From contig NZ_JACNME010000013.1 in the NCBI RefSeq assembly GCF_014270065.1, positions 1-64,000 on the forward strand: a stretch of DNA of 64,000 bases, read 5' to 3'. Positions 33,341-41,444 of the stretch are shown here, in pieces. Source of the DNA: Quadrisphaera sp. RL12-1S. GTDB taxonomy: Bacteria > Actinomycetota > Actinomycetes > Actinomycetales > Quadrisphaeraceae. The position numbers and the translations under genes were made by a program. How positions within the stretch are numbered: position 1 is the first letter of the stretch; each line of letters opens with the position of its first letter. The notes under the pieces were generated by a model. That model had not been told where the DNA came from. It was given only the letters and a program-made list of their open reading frames with translations, and did no database searches.

Positions 33341-34831
33341 TCAGGCCCAGGGGTCGGCGATGCCGGCGTAGAGCGTCTCGAGGTACTCCTCGATGCCCTC
33401 CTCGCCGCCCTCGCGGCCCAGGCCCGACTGCTTCACCCCGCCGAACGGCGCCGCCGGGTTGGAGATGACGCCGGCGTTGATGCCGAGCATCCCCGTCTCC
33501 AGCCGCTCGGTCAGCCGCAGCGCCCGGGCCGTGGAGCCCGTGTACGCGTAGGCGATGAGCCCGAACTCGGTGTCGTTGGCCAGCGCCACGGCGTCGTCCT
33601 CGGTCTCGAAGGTCGTCACCGGCGCGACCGGGCCGAAGATCTCCTCCTTGAGCAGCCGCGAGCCGAGCGGCACGTCGGCGAGGACGGTGGGGGAGAAGAA
33701 GTAGCCCGGCCCCTCGACGCGTCCGCCGCCCGTCAGCACCTTCGCGCCGCGGGAGACCGCGTCGTCGACGAGGTCGGCGATCTTGGTGCGACCCTTCTCG
33801 TTGATGATCGGGCCCACCTGCGCGCCGTCCTCGGTGCCGCGCGCCACCTTCATCCCGCCGATGCGCGCCGCCAGCTTCGCGGAGAACGCCGCTGCCACCG
33901 AGGAGTGCACGTAGAACCGGTTGGCCGAGGTGCAGGCCTCCCCGCCGTTGCGCATCTTCGCCAGCAGCGCCCCCTCGACGGCGGCGTCGACGTCGGCGTC
34001 CTCGAAGACGAGGAACGGGGCGTTGCCGCCCAGCTCCATCGACGTGCGCAGCACGCCCTCCGCGGCCTGCTTGAGCAGCGTCTTGCCCACCGGCGTGGAG
34101 CCGGTGAAGGACAGCTTGCGCAGGCGGGGGTCGGCGATGAGCGGCCCGGTGACGTCACCGGCCCTGGTGCACGGGATGACGTTGACCACGCCGTCCGGCA
34201 GCCCGGCGTCGAGCAGGATCTGGGCGAACAGCAGCGCCGTCAGCGGCGTCTCCGCCGCCGGCTTCAGCACCACCGTGCAGCCCGCCGCCAGCGCCGGGGC
34301 GATCTTGCGGGTGGCCATGGCCAGCGGGAAGTTCCACGGCGTGATGAACAGGCACGGGCCCACCGGCTTCTTCACCACGAGCAGCCGCTGCTTGCCGTCG
34401 GGGGCGGGCAGGTAGCGCCCGGCCACGTGCGCGGCCTGCTCGCTGGACCACCGCAGGAACTCCGAGCCGTAGGCCACCTCCCCGCGGGCCTCGGCCACGG
34501 ACTTGCCCATCTCCAGGGTCATGAGGAGGGCGAGGTCGTCGGCGCGGGCGGTGACGGCGTCGAACGCGCGGCGCAGCAGCTCCGCCCGCTCGCGCGGTGC
34601 GGTGCGGCCCCACGAGGCCTGCGCGGCGACGGCGGCGTCGAGGGCGGCGGCGCCGTCCTCCACCGACGCGTCCGCGACCGTGGTGAGCACGGCGCCGGTG
34701 GCCGGGTCCTCCACGTCGAAGCGCTGGCCGGTGGACGCGGGCACCCAGCGCCCGCCGATGAGGAGGTCGGTGGGGACGCTCGCGACGAGCGCCTCCTCAC
34801 GGCCCTGCTGCGTGGAGGTGTCGGTGCTCAT
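33341..34831 (-). CDS. Succinate-semialdehyde dehydrogenase-like aldehyde dehydrogenase
   Basis: NAD(P)-dependent aldehyde dehydrogenase of 496 residues. Catalytic Glu266 lies in MELGGNAPFL and Cys300 in GGEACTSANRF; FITPWNFPLAMATRKIAPAL and SFTGSTPVGKTL are the cofactor site. The overall pattern is that of GabD-type enzymes, which oxidise succinate semialdehyde to succinate. It is the last gene of an operon with a lactonase, a zinc ribbon protein and an alcohol dehydrogenase, which fits a lactone to hydroxy acid to semialdehyde to diacid route as in BlcA. The ATG overlaps the dehydrogenase stop (ATGA). Confidence 0.92.
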   Translation of the reverse strand: MSTDTSTQQGREEALVASVPTDLLIGGRWVPASTGQRFDVEDPATGAVLTTVADASVEDGAAALDAAVAAQASWGRTAPRERAELLRRAFDAVTARADDLALLMTLEMGKSVAEARGEVAYGSEFLRWSSEQAAHVAGRYLPAPDGKQRLLVVKKPVGPCLFITPWNFPLAMATRKIAPALAAGCTVVLKPAAETPLTALLFAQILLDAGLPDGVVNVIPCTRAGDVTGPLIADPRLRKLSFTGSTPVGKTLLKQAAEGVLRTSMELGGNAPFLVFEDADVDAAVEGALLAKMRNGGEACTSANRFYVHSSVAAAFSAKLAARIGGMKVARGTEDGAQVGPIINEKGRTKIADLVDDAVSRGAKVLTGGGRVEGPGYFFSPTVLADVPLGSRLLKEEIFGPVAPVTTFETEDDAVALANDTEFGLIAYAYTGSTARALRLTERLETGMLGINAGVISNPAAPFGGVKQSGLGREGGEEGIEEYLETLYAGIADPWA

Positions 34832-35991
34832 GCCTGCGATCCTCCACCCGTCGCGCTCTCGTCGCCGAAGAGGACCACCTGGCGCACCGCGCGGCCCTCG
34901 GCCAGGGCGTCCATCGCCTCGTTGATGCCGTCCAGCGTGGTCCGCGAGGAGATCAGCGCGTCGACCGGCAGCCGCCCCTCGCGCCACATCTGCGCGTAGG
35001 TGGGGATGTCGCGCGCGGGCACCGCCGACCCCAGGTAGCTGCCGACGATCGTGCGGGCCTCCGCGGTGATGCCGAGGGGCTTGATGGTCGCCTCGGCGGT
35101 CGGCGCGGGCAGCCCCACCGTGACGGTGGTGCCGCCGACGCCGGTGAGGGCCACCGCCGTCTCGAAGGCCCTGGCGCTGCCTGCGGCCTCCACGACCACC
35201 GGCGCCTTGAGGCCTGATGAGAGCGCCTCGGCGGGGGTGAACACCGCCGAGGCGCCCAGCTCGCGGGCGCGGGCCAGCTTCTCCGGCACCGCGTCGACAC
35301 CGACGACGTCACCCAGGCCCAGTGACACCGCGGTGATGAGGGCCGCCATGCCCACGCCGCCCAGGCCGACCACCACCACGGTGTCGCCCTGGGCCGGCTT
35401 GCCGGCGTTGAGCACGGCACCCCCGCCGGTCAGCACCGCGCAGCCGAGCACGGCCGCCACCTCGGGCGGCACGTCGTCGTCGACGGGGACCACCGAGCGG
35501 CGGTCGACGACGGCGTGCGTCGCGAACCCGCTGACGCCGAGGTGGTGGTGGACGTCGCCGCGGCGACCAGACCCGTCGCCAGCGTCAGCCCAGTGCAGGC
35601 GCCGCCCGCCGCCGAGCAGCTCACCGGCGTTGTTCGCGGCCGAGCCGGGCGTGCAGGGGAGCCGCCCCTCGGTGCGGCAGCCGGCGCACTCCCCGCAGCG
35701 CGGCAGGAACGCCATGACCACGCGCTGCCCGACGGCGACGTCGTCGACACCCTCACCGACCTGCTCCACGCGGCCGCAGGCCTCGTGGCCCAGCAGCATC
35801 GGCACGGGACGCACCCGGTTGCCGTCCACCACGGACAGGTCGGAGTGGCAGACGCCCGCCGCCTCCATGCGCACCAGCAGCTCGCCGGGCCCGGGTGGGT
35901 CGAGCTCGACGTCGACCACCTCGATCGGCCGGCTGCTCGCGTACGGGCGCTCCCTGCCGATCTCCACCAGCACGGCGCCGCGCGCCCTCAT
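34828..35991 (-). CDS. Zinc-dependent alcohol dehydrogenase (BlcB-like role)
   Basis: Medium-chain NAD-dependent dehydrogenase of 387 residues. The catalytic zinc ligands are Cys48 (GVCHSDL), His69 with Glu70 (GHEACG) and a Cys in LGCAVLTGG; the structural zinc is held by CGECAGCRTEGRLPC. VVVVGLGGVGMAAL is the nucleotide loop. A His-rich stretch (GDVHHHLG) lies in the insertion typical of class III-like enzymes. In this operon it should oxidise the omega-hydroxy acid freed by the lactonase to its semialdehyde. Start and stop both overlap neighbours by ATGA. Confidence 0.92.
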   Translation of the reverse strand: MRARGAVLVEIGRERPYASSRPIEVVDVELDPPGPGELLVRMEAAGVCHSDLSVVDGNRVRPVPMLLGHEACGRVEQVGEGVDDVAVGQRVVMAFLPRCGECAGCRTEGRLPCTPGSAANNAGELLGGGRRLHWADAGDGSGRRGDVHHHLGVSGFATHAVVDRRSVVPVDDDVPPEVAAVLGCAVLTGGGAVLNAGKPAQGDTVVVVGLGGVGMAALITAVSLGLGDVVGVDAVPEKLARARELGASAVFTPAEALSSGLKAPVVVEAAGSARAFETAVALTGVGGTTVTVGLPAPTAEATIKPLGITAEARTIVGSYLGSAVPARDIPTYAQMWREGRLPVDALISSRTTLDGINEAMDALAEGRAVRQVVLFGDESATGGGSQA

Positions 35992-36425
35992 GACGCCGCT
36001 CCGCCCGAGGTGGTGCCCCCGGCGGCGGCGGCCTTCGCGGCCTTCGCGGCCTTCGCCGCGGCCAGCGAGGCAACGACGTCGTCCCCGGCGCGCAGCGGCC
36101 GGCCCGCGAAGACGCCCTCGTGGGCGAGCACCGGACGGCGGTCACCGGCCAGCTCCGGGTGGCGCTCCTCGAGCCTCTCGCGCCGCTCGGCCACCGACCG
36201 CCAGTGGGCGACCGTCTCCCGGTCACCCCGGCCGACGCCCTCCCAGCTGCGCGGCATCGCCTCGCGCGGCACGCCCGTCGAGGCGCGCCCTCCGATGTTG
36301 AGGCGCGACGGGCGGCGACGGGTCGCGCCGCCGCACGCCGGGCACGCCGGGTCGGGCGACGTCATCGACGGCACGCCCGCCTCGAAGCGGTGGCCCTGCT
36401 CGCAGGTGAAGTCGTGCAGGACCAT
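35988..36425 (-). CDS. Zinc-ribbon protein (FmdB/DUF1178-like) in the lactone operon
   Basis: 145 residues. The first 32 form a zinc ribbon: a Cys-x2-His pair in FTCEQGHRFEAG and a Cys-x2-Cys pair in CPACGG. The middle is charged (RSVAERRERLEERHPE), and the tail is low-complexity Ala/Lys. It has no enzyme motif, so it may bind nucleic acid or a partner protein, or tune one of the enzymes. It starts on the stop of the lactonase gene (TGATG) and overlaps the dehydrogenase by ATGA. Such a gene is not part of Agrobacterium blcABC. Confidence 0.7.
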   Translation of the reverse strand: MVLHDFTCEQGHRFEAGVPSMTSPDPACPACGGATRRRPSRLNIGGRASTGVPREAMPRSWEGVGRGDRETVAHWRSVAERRERLEERHPELAGDRRPVLAHEGVFAGRPLRAGDDVVASLAAAKAAKAAKAAAAGGTTSGGAAS

Positions 36426-37249
36426 CAGCGGTACACCCCGTCGGGGGCGTAGCGCAGCTGGGCGGCCTGCTCGCCGTCGTGCCCGAAGATGACCTCGGCG
36501 CCCGTGGCCTCGGCGATCTTCCGCAGCTTCTCCACGCTCTCCAGCCACGCCAGGTTGTTCCAGACGATGGCGGCGCCGACGGCCGGCGGGCCCCACGAGT
36601 CGCGCAGGTACACCGCGTCGGAGGTGAAGATCTTGGTGCCCTCCTGCGGGAGGTCCACCTTCAGCGACATGGTCCCCCAGGTGTGGCCGGGGGTCTCGAT
36701 CACGGAGATGCCGGGGAGGATCTCCACGTCGCCGCTGACCGTCTCGATGGGCAGGCCCTGGTAGTCGCTGACGATGTGCGCGCCCTGGCTGTACCCCTGG
36801 ATCCTGGAAGCGCCCTCGACCTCCTTGTCGTTGGCGATGATCCGCGTCTTCCCGTTCATGAAGTCCCGGGCGTTCGCGGCGTGGTCGAAGTGCAGGTGGC
36901 TCAGCACGAGGATGTCGACGTCGTCCGGGGTGAGCTCCAGCGAGGCCAGCGAGGAGTCGAGGTAGCCGGGCCCGTCGACCGGCTCCTTGACGGGGAAGAA
37001 GTCGTGGAAGCCGGTGGGCGCCCAGCGCTCCTCCCAGTCGCGCGGCACGCCGGTGTCCCACAGCACACGGCCCTCGGGGTGCTCGATGAGCACGGCGTGG
37101 GTGGGGCAGTCACCCCAGACCACCGGGTCGTCCCTGTGGTGGCGGTCGCGGATGGTGCGACCGCCCTTGAGCAGCAGCCAGGTCAGGTCGGTCTCCATCA
37201 CGCCGGTGGAGAGCACGTGGAGCTTCATCTCGGGAGCGGCACCAGTCAC
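36425..37249 (-). CDS. Metallo-beta-lactamase-fold lactonase (AHL lactonase family)
   Basis: Cytoplasmic dinuclear-zinc hydrolase of 274 residues. The metal site HLHFDH is at residues 118-123, with [10 protein letters not shown] near 186, FTSDAVYL near 207 and FGHDGEQ near the C-terminus. This is the order seen in AiiA/AttM (BlcC) lactonases, which open gamma-butyrolactone and N-acyl-homoserine lactones. It is the first gene of the operon whose next enzymes would oxidise the resulting hydroxy acid. The GTG at 37249 is chosen because AGGAG lies 6 nt upstream; ATG 37228 is an internal alternative. Which lactone is used is unknown. Confidence 0.87.
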   Translation of the reverse strand: MTGAAPEMKLHVLSTGVMETDLTWLLLKGGRTIRDRHHRDDPVVWGDCPTHAVLIEHPEGRVLWDTGVPRDWEERWAPTGFHDFFPVKEPVDGPGYLDSSLASLELTPDDVDILVLSHLHFDHAANARDFMNGKTRIIANDKEVEGASRIQGYSQGAHIVSDYQGLPIETVSGDVEILPGISVIETPGHTWGTMSLKVDLPQEGTKIFTSDAVYLRDSWGPPAVGAAIVWNNLAWLESVEKLRKIAEATGAEVIFGHDGEQAAQLRYAPDGVYR

Positions 37250-37325
37250 GGGGTACTCCTCGTCTCGCGTCGTCGCGGAGCCGCCGCGCGGTGCGCGGCG
37301 CACGACCACCCTGCGTCGGACGCGG

Positions 37326-37525
37326 GGCGGAGACCATGGAGGCGGCCCACACAGTGGCAGCCTCCGGGTGTGCGCGGTAGACACCTGCCCGTGACTACCC
37401 TCGAGGGCGCGGGGACGACGACGGCGGCGGAGACCATGGAGGCGGCCCACACAGTGGCAGCCTCCGGGTGTGCGCGGTAGACACCTGCCCGTGACCACCC
37501 TCGAGGGCGCGGGGACGACGACGGC
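37326..37525 (+). repeat. 100-bp tandem duplication in the regulator leader
   Basis: 37326-37425 and 37426-37525 are identical except for one base (T at 37395, C at 37495). Each copy carries the same inverted CACAC...GTGTG segment and the same GTG start context. Only the second GTG (37491) opens the regulator frame; the first (37391) opens a 29-residue frame ending at 37480. Confidence 0.97.
37391..37480 (+). CDS. Upstream short reading frame created by the duplication
   Basis: GTG at 37391 begins [13 protein letters not shown], the same N-terminus as the regulator, then shifts into the second repeat copy and stops at TAG 37478-37480. The stop is 10 nt before the regulator GTG. If translated it could couple or dampen regulator synthesis. 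No evidence of product function. Confidence 0.35.
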   Translation: MTTLEGAGTTTAAETMEAAHTVAASGCAR

Positions 37526-39215
37526 GGCGGCCGCGGTGCCCGGGTCCTTCGCCGCGCCGTCACCGACCGACCTGCTGCGCGCCGTCCACGACTCCGCCAC
37601 CGACCTCGCCAGCGTGCGCGACCGCACGGTGATCCTGCGGGCCCTCGTGCGGCGCACCCGCGCTCTGCTCGGCGCCGACATGGCCTACCTGTCGCTGAAC
37701 GACCTCGACGCCGGGGAGACCTGGATCCACGTCACCGACGGCGTGCGCACCCGCGCCTACGCCGAGATCCGGATGCCGCTGGGCACGGGGATCCTCGGCT
37801 CCGTCGCCGCCGGCGGCACCTCCGTGCACACCGACGACTACCTCGCCGACGCCGAGCTCAACCACCTCTCCCACATCGACGAGGCCGTGGCCGCCGAGGG
37901 CGTGCGCGCCATCAGCGGCGAGCCGCTGCGCGTGGACGGGCACCTGGTGGGAGCGCTGCTCGTGGCGCACCGCACGCCGGTGGCCATGCCGTCGGCGGGG
38001 CTCGAGGCGCTGCGCCTGCTCGCCCTGCAGGCGGCCGTGGCCCTGGAGCAGACGCGCCGGGCCGGCGAGATCGCCGAGCTGCGCGCCGCCGCCGCCACCG
38101 CCGAGCGGGACGCCGCCCTGCTCGAGCTCGACGCGCGGCTGCTCGCCGCGGTCGGCGGTGGCGGCGGGTGCCGCGCGGTCGTGGAGGAGCTCGCCGCGCA
38201 GGTCGGTGCCCCGGTGGCCCTGTTCGACGCCGACGGGCGCGTCCGCTGCAGCGCCGGCGGCCCTCCCCGCGGCCCGGGCGCGGGCGCCCGCGACGACGAC
38301 GGGGACGAGGCCTGCGTCGTCGTCCCCGGGGACGGCGCCGCGGAGCTGGGTCGCCTGGTCAGCCCAGTCGTGGGGGAGCGGGCCCTCGGTGCGCTGGCGC
38401 GGGGCGCTCTGGCCGTGGCGGCCGCGCTGCAGGTGGAGCACGAGCTCGCCGAGGCCGCTGACAGGTCGCCGTCAGCGCTGCTCGACGACCTCCTCGACGA
38501 GCGCGGCGTCCGACGGGACGTGCTCGAGGAGCGCGCGCTGGCGCGGGGGCTCGACCTGCGGTCGCCGTCGTCGTCCCTGGTGGCGCTGGTGCCCCCGGCC
38601 GACCGCCAGCGCAGCGTGGCCGCGCTGCGCCCGCTGGTCGAGGGCGCGGGGCTGGTGGCCGTGCACGCCGGTCACGTGTGCCTGGTCTGCACCCGGCGCG
38701 GTGCGGGCGCTGACGAGCTGGGCGCCGCGGCGCAGGCGGCGCTGGCGGGGGCCGGGGTCAGCGCGGTGGTCGGGTGCGCCGACGCCGAGGACCCCGGCGA
38801 CCGGCGCGGCGGCGGACCCGTCGGGCGCGCTCACGCCGAGGCCGCGCAGGTGGCGAGGGCCGCGCAGGTGCTGGGGTGGCGCACCGGCCACGCCGACCGC
38901 GCGCGCCTCGGCGTCGCCGGGCTGCTGCTGGGCGGGACCGACGAGCGCGTGGTGGAGGCGATGGTCGAGCGGCTGCTGGGCCCGGTGCTCTCCTACGACG
39001 CCGCCCACGGCACGCACCTGGAGCAGACCGCGGCGGCCGTGCTGGAGGAGGGCTCGCGCGGCGCCGCGGCAGCGCGCCTGTACGTGCACGTCAACACCGT
39101 GCGGCAGCGCGTGGAGCGGCTCGACGCGCTGCTCGGGGCCGGGTGGGACGCCCCGCCGCGCAGCCTGGACGTGCAGGCCGCGCTCCGGCTGCGGGCGCTG
39201 CGACGGGACGGCTGA
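37491..39215 (+). CDS. GAF-domain PucR/CdaR-type transcriptional regulator
   Basis: Regulator of 574 residues. A GAF sensor domain lies at about residues 30-195 ([39 protein letters not shown]), followed by a coiled segment, a second degenerate sensor-like region, and a C-terminal PucR-type helix-turn-helix from about 510 ([16 protein letters not shown]). It is divergent from the lactone operon and is probably its activator, sensing a lactone or hydroxy acid. The GTG at 37491 is in the second copy of the 100-bp duplication. The Agrobacterium counterpart BlcR is an IclR protein, so control differs here. Confidence 0.85.
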   Translation: MTTLEGAGTTTAAAAVPGSFAAPSPTDLLRAVHDSATDLASVRDRTVILRALVRRTRALLGADMAYLSLNDLDAGETWIHVTDGVRTRAYAEIRMPLGTGILGSVAAGGTSVHTDDYLADAELNHLSHIDEAVAAEGVRAISGEPLRVDGHLVGALLVAHRTPVAMPSAGLEALRLLALQAAVALEQTRRAGEIAELRAAAATAERDAALLELDARLLAAVGGGGGCRAVVEELAAQVGAPVALFDADGRVRCSAGGPPRGPGAGARDDDGDEACVVVPGDGAAELGRLVSPVVGERALGALARGALAVAAALQVEHELAEAADRSPSALLDDLLDERGVRRDVLEERALARGLDLRSPSSSLVALVPPADRQRSVAALRPLVEGAGLVAVHAGHVCLVCTRRGAGADELGAAAQAALAGAGVSAVVGCADAEDPGDRRGGGPVGRAHAEAAQVARAAQVLGWRTGHADRARLGVAGLLLGGTDERVVEAMVERLLGPVLSYDAAHGTHLEQTAAAVLEEGSRGAAAARLYVHVNTVRQRVERLDALLGAGWDAPPRSLDVQAALRLRALRRDG

Positions 39216-39227
39216 CGCCGCCCCGTC

Positions 39228-39259
39228 GACGCGGTGACGCGGTGACGCGGTGACGCGGT
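39228..39259 (+). repeat. Four tandem GACGCGGT units
   Basis: GACGCGGT is repeated four times without error, between the convergent stops of the regulator (39215) and the DUF1275 gene (39262). It may vary in copy number by slippage. Confidence 0.85.
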
Positions 39260-39261
39260 GC

Positions 39262-40122
39262 TCAGGCGGGCGCGTGGTCCGCCGTGCGGTGGTGGCGCCG
39301 GGCGACGACGACGCCGCGCACGCCCACCCCGAGCAGCACCAGCGCTGAGGCGGCCACCCCGGCGCCGATGTGCCAGCGCAGCAGGAGCGCGCCCACCAGG
39401 GCGCCGACCAGCATCGACGCGACGGCGCCGCCCCGGCGCAGCAGCACCGCCCGGTCGTGGGTGCGTCCGGACCAGCCGTGGTCGGCGGACAGGCCCACCA
39501 GCGCCGAGGTGACCACCACCGTCGGGACGTCGGGGACGCCGATGCGGCGCGCCGCGACCGCCTGGGCGCCCATCGCCGCCGCCGTGATCGCGGTGACGGC
39601 GTCGAGCCAGGTGCTGTTGAGCGCGGTGGTGGCCAGCGCCACCGCCACGGCGCCGACGACCGCGGCGACGGCCACGAGCGTCCACGCGGAGAGCCGGTCC
39701 GCACCGGCCCGCGGGGCCCTGCCGCGGCCCGCGCGTCCCAGGAGCGCCGCGCCCACCACGAAGCCCGCCAGCGCCAGGCTGGCGCGCAGCAGCGTGCTGG
39801 CGTCGTACCCGGCCAGACCCAGGCCGATGAAGATGACGTTGCCGGTCATGTTGGCGGTGAAGACGCCGTGCAGGCCCAGGTAGGTGGCGGCGTCCAGCAC
39901 CCCCGTGCCGAACGTCACCAGCAGCATGGGCACCAGCGCCGAGCTCGCCTCCAGGGAGCGCTCCTCCCGGGAGCGCGGCGTCTCGGGCGGGCCGCCGACC
40001 GCGGCCCGCCCGGTCTGGGGCAGCACCACCGCCGGGGTGGGGACGGCGCTGGCCGCCGCCGTCGTCGTCGCCGGGACCACCGTGGTGGTGACCTCGCCGG
40101 GCGCGGCGGGTCCGCTGGTCAT
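39262..40122 (-). CDS. DUF1275 (YoaK-like) membrane protein
   Basis: Membrane protein of 286 residues. After a disordered 60-residue Thr/Pro/Ala-rich N-terminus come six helices. The family signature GVLDAATYLGLHGVFTANMT, continuing GNVIFIG, stands at about residues 74-100. Function of the family is unknown, though some act in transport. It is the last gene of MocR-BenE-DUF1275, with its ATG overlapping the benE stop (ATGA). Confidence 0.88.
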   Translation of the reverse strand: MTSGPAAPGEVTTTVVPATTTAAASAVPTPAVVLPQTGRAAVGGPPETPRSREERSLEASSALVPMLLVTFGTGVLDAATYLGLHGVFTANMTGNVIFIGLGLAGYDASTLLRASLALAGFVVGAALLGRAGRGRAPRAGADRLSAWTLVAVAAVVGAVAVALATTALNSTWLDAVTAITAAAMGAQAVAARRIGVPDVPTVVVTSALVGLSADHGWSGRTHDRAVLLRRGGAVASMLVGALVGALLLRWHIGAGVAASALVLLGVGVRGVVVARRHHRTADHAPA

Positions 40123-41444
40123 GGCCGTCCTCCTGCGGATCGGGTGCGGGGGCGCAGCCAGAGGTAGCACAGGGCGCCGGCGAGCAGGCCCCACACGGCG
40201 CTGCCGACACCCGACAGGGTCACGCCGCTGGCCACCACGAGGAACGCCAGCACGGCGGCGGTGCGGTGCTCGGCGGGCTGGTCCGCCTGCACCGCCGAGG
40301 CCAGGCCGCCGAGGAAGGCGCCCAGGAGCGCGAGCCCCGCGACCGCCTGCACCAGCAGCGGCGGCCCCGACGAGACCAGCGCGGCCGCGGCGGTGGACAG
40401 CAGCGCCAGCCCCAGGTAGGTCACGCCCCCGGTGACGGCGGCGGGCCAGCGGCGGCGGGTGTCCGGGTGCACCTCGGGCCCGGCCATGATCGCCGCGGAC
40501 AGCGCGGCGAGGTTGAGCGCGTGCACCCCCACGGGGGCGCCGAGCACCGTGGCGGCGCCGGAGCCGACCAGCGCGGTGCGGGCGGGCGGGTCGGGGTAGC
40601 CGGCGCCGCGCAGCACCGCCAGGCCGGGGACGTTCTGGCTGGCCATGGTCACCAGGTAGAGCGGCACGCCGATGCTCAGCAGCACCAGCGGGTCCAGCTG
40701 CGGCGTGGTCCAGGTGAGCACGGGCGCCCAGCCGAGGCCGGCAGCGCCAGCGGCGGCCGACCCGGCGACGGGTCCGGCGGCCGGACCCCGCTCCAGGGTG
40801 AGGGCCAGGGCGACGACGAGCGCTGACGGCACCGCCCACGCCGGCGCCAGGCGCCGCAGCACCAGCCACACGAGCACGACGGCGCCCCCGGCGAGCGGGT
40901 CGCGGGCCACGGCCGTCACCGGTGCCAGGCAGAGGGGCAGGAGCACGCCGGCCAGCAGCGCGCCCGACAGCGGCGCGGGCACGCGGGTGACCAGGCGGGA
41001 CAGCGCCGGCCACGCCCCCGTGAGCACCACCAGCAGCCCGCACAGCACGAACGCGCCCACCGCCTCGGGGAACGCCACCCCGCCCGCGCCCGCCGCCACC
41101 AGCACGGCGGCGCCCGGCGTCGACCAGGCGAAGGAGACGGGCGTGCGCGTGCGCCAGGAGACCGCGATGGCGAGCACGCCCTGCAGCGCGCACAGGGCGA
41201 CGAGGCCGGAGGCGGCCTGCGCCGGGGTGGCGCCGACGGCGGCCAGGCCCGTGAGCACCACGGTGAAGGAGCTGGCGTACCCGGTGACGGCGCCGACGAC
41301 GCCGGCCGCCACCTGCCGCCCGCTCCCTCCCCGGCCCGCCCCTCCCCCCAGCGCCCCTTCCCGCGGCCGAGCGCTCGGCTGCGGCTCCGACGGGGGCGGG
41401 AACCGAAACGAGGCGCTCGGCTGCGGTCCGGGTGGGGTGCTCAT
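40119..41444 (-). CDS. benE: BenE-family (benzoate) transporter
   Basis: Membrane transporter of 441 residues with about 11-12 helices. GYASSFTVVLTGLAAVGATP at about residues 55-74, FAWSTPGAAVLVAAGA and VPLYLVTMASQNVPGLAVLR are hallmarks of BenE proton symporters for benzoate. The N-terminus has two PQPSA repeats in a disordered part. It lies between a MocR-type regulator and DUF1275, all overlapping by ATGA. No benzoate-degrading gene is in view, so the aromatic substrate is only assumed from the family. Confidence 0.88.
   Translation of the reverse strand: MSTPPGPQPSASFRFPPPSEPQPSARPREGALGGGAGRGGSGRQVAAGVVGAVTGYASSFTVVLTGLAAVGATPAQAASGLVALCALQGVLAIAVSWRTRTPVSFAWSTPGAAVLVAAGAGGVAFPEAVGAFVLCGLLVVLTGAWPALSRLVTRVPAPLSGALLAGVLLPLCLAPVTAVARDPLAGGAVVLVWLVLRRLAPAWAVPSALVVALALTLERGPAAGPVAGSAAAGAAGLGWAPVLTWTTPQLDPLVLLSIGVPLYLVTMASQNVPGLAVLRGAGYPDPPARTALVGSGAATVLGAPVGVHALNLAALSAAIMAGPEVHPDTRRRWPAAVTGGVTYLGLALLSTAAAALVSSGPPLLVQAVAGLALLGAFLGGLASAVQADQPAEHRTAAVLAFLVVASGVTLSGVGSAVWGLLAGALCYLWLRPRTRSAGGRP

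Noticed and set aside
39262-41193. Extended N-terminus for the DUF1275 gene
   Set aside because: The extra part runs antiphase through benE and is Gly/Arg/Ala shadow sequence. The ATG at 40122 overlapping the benE stop is the natural start.
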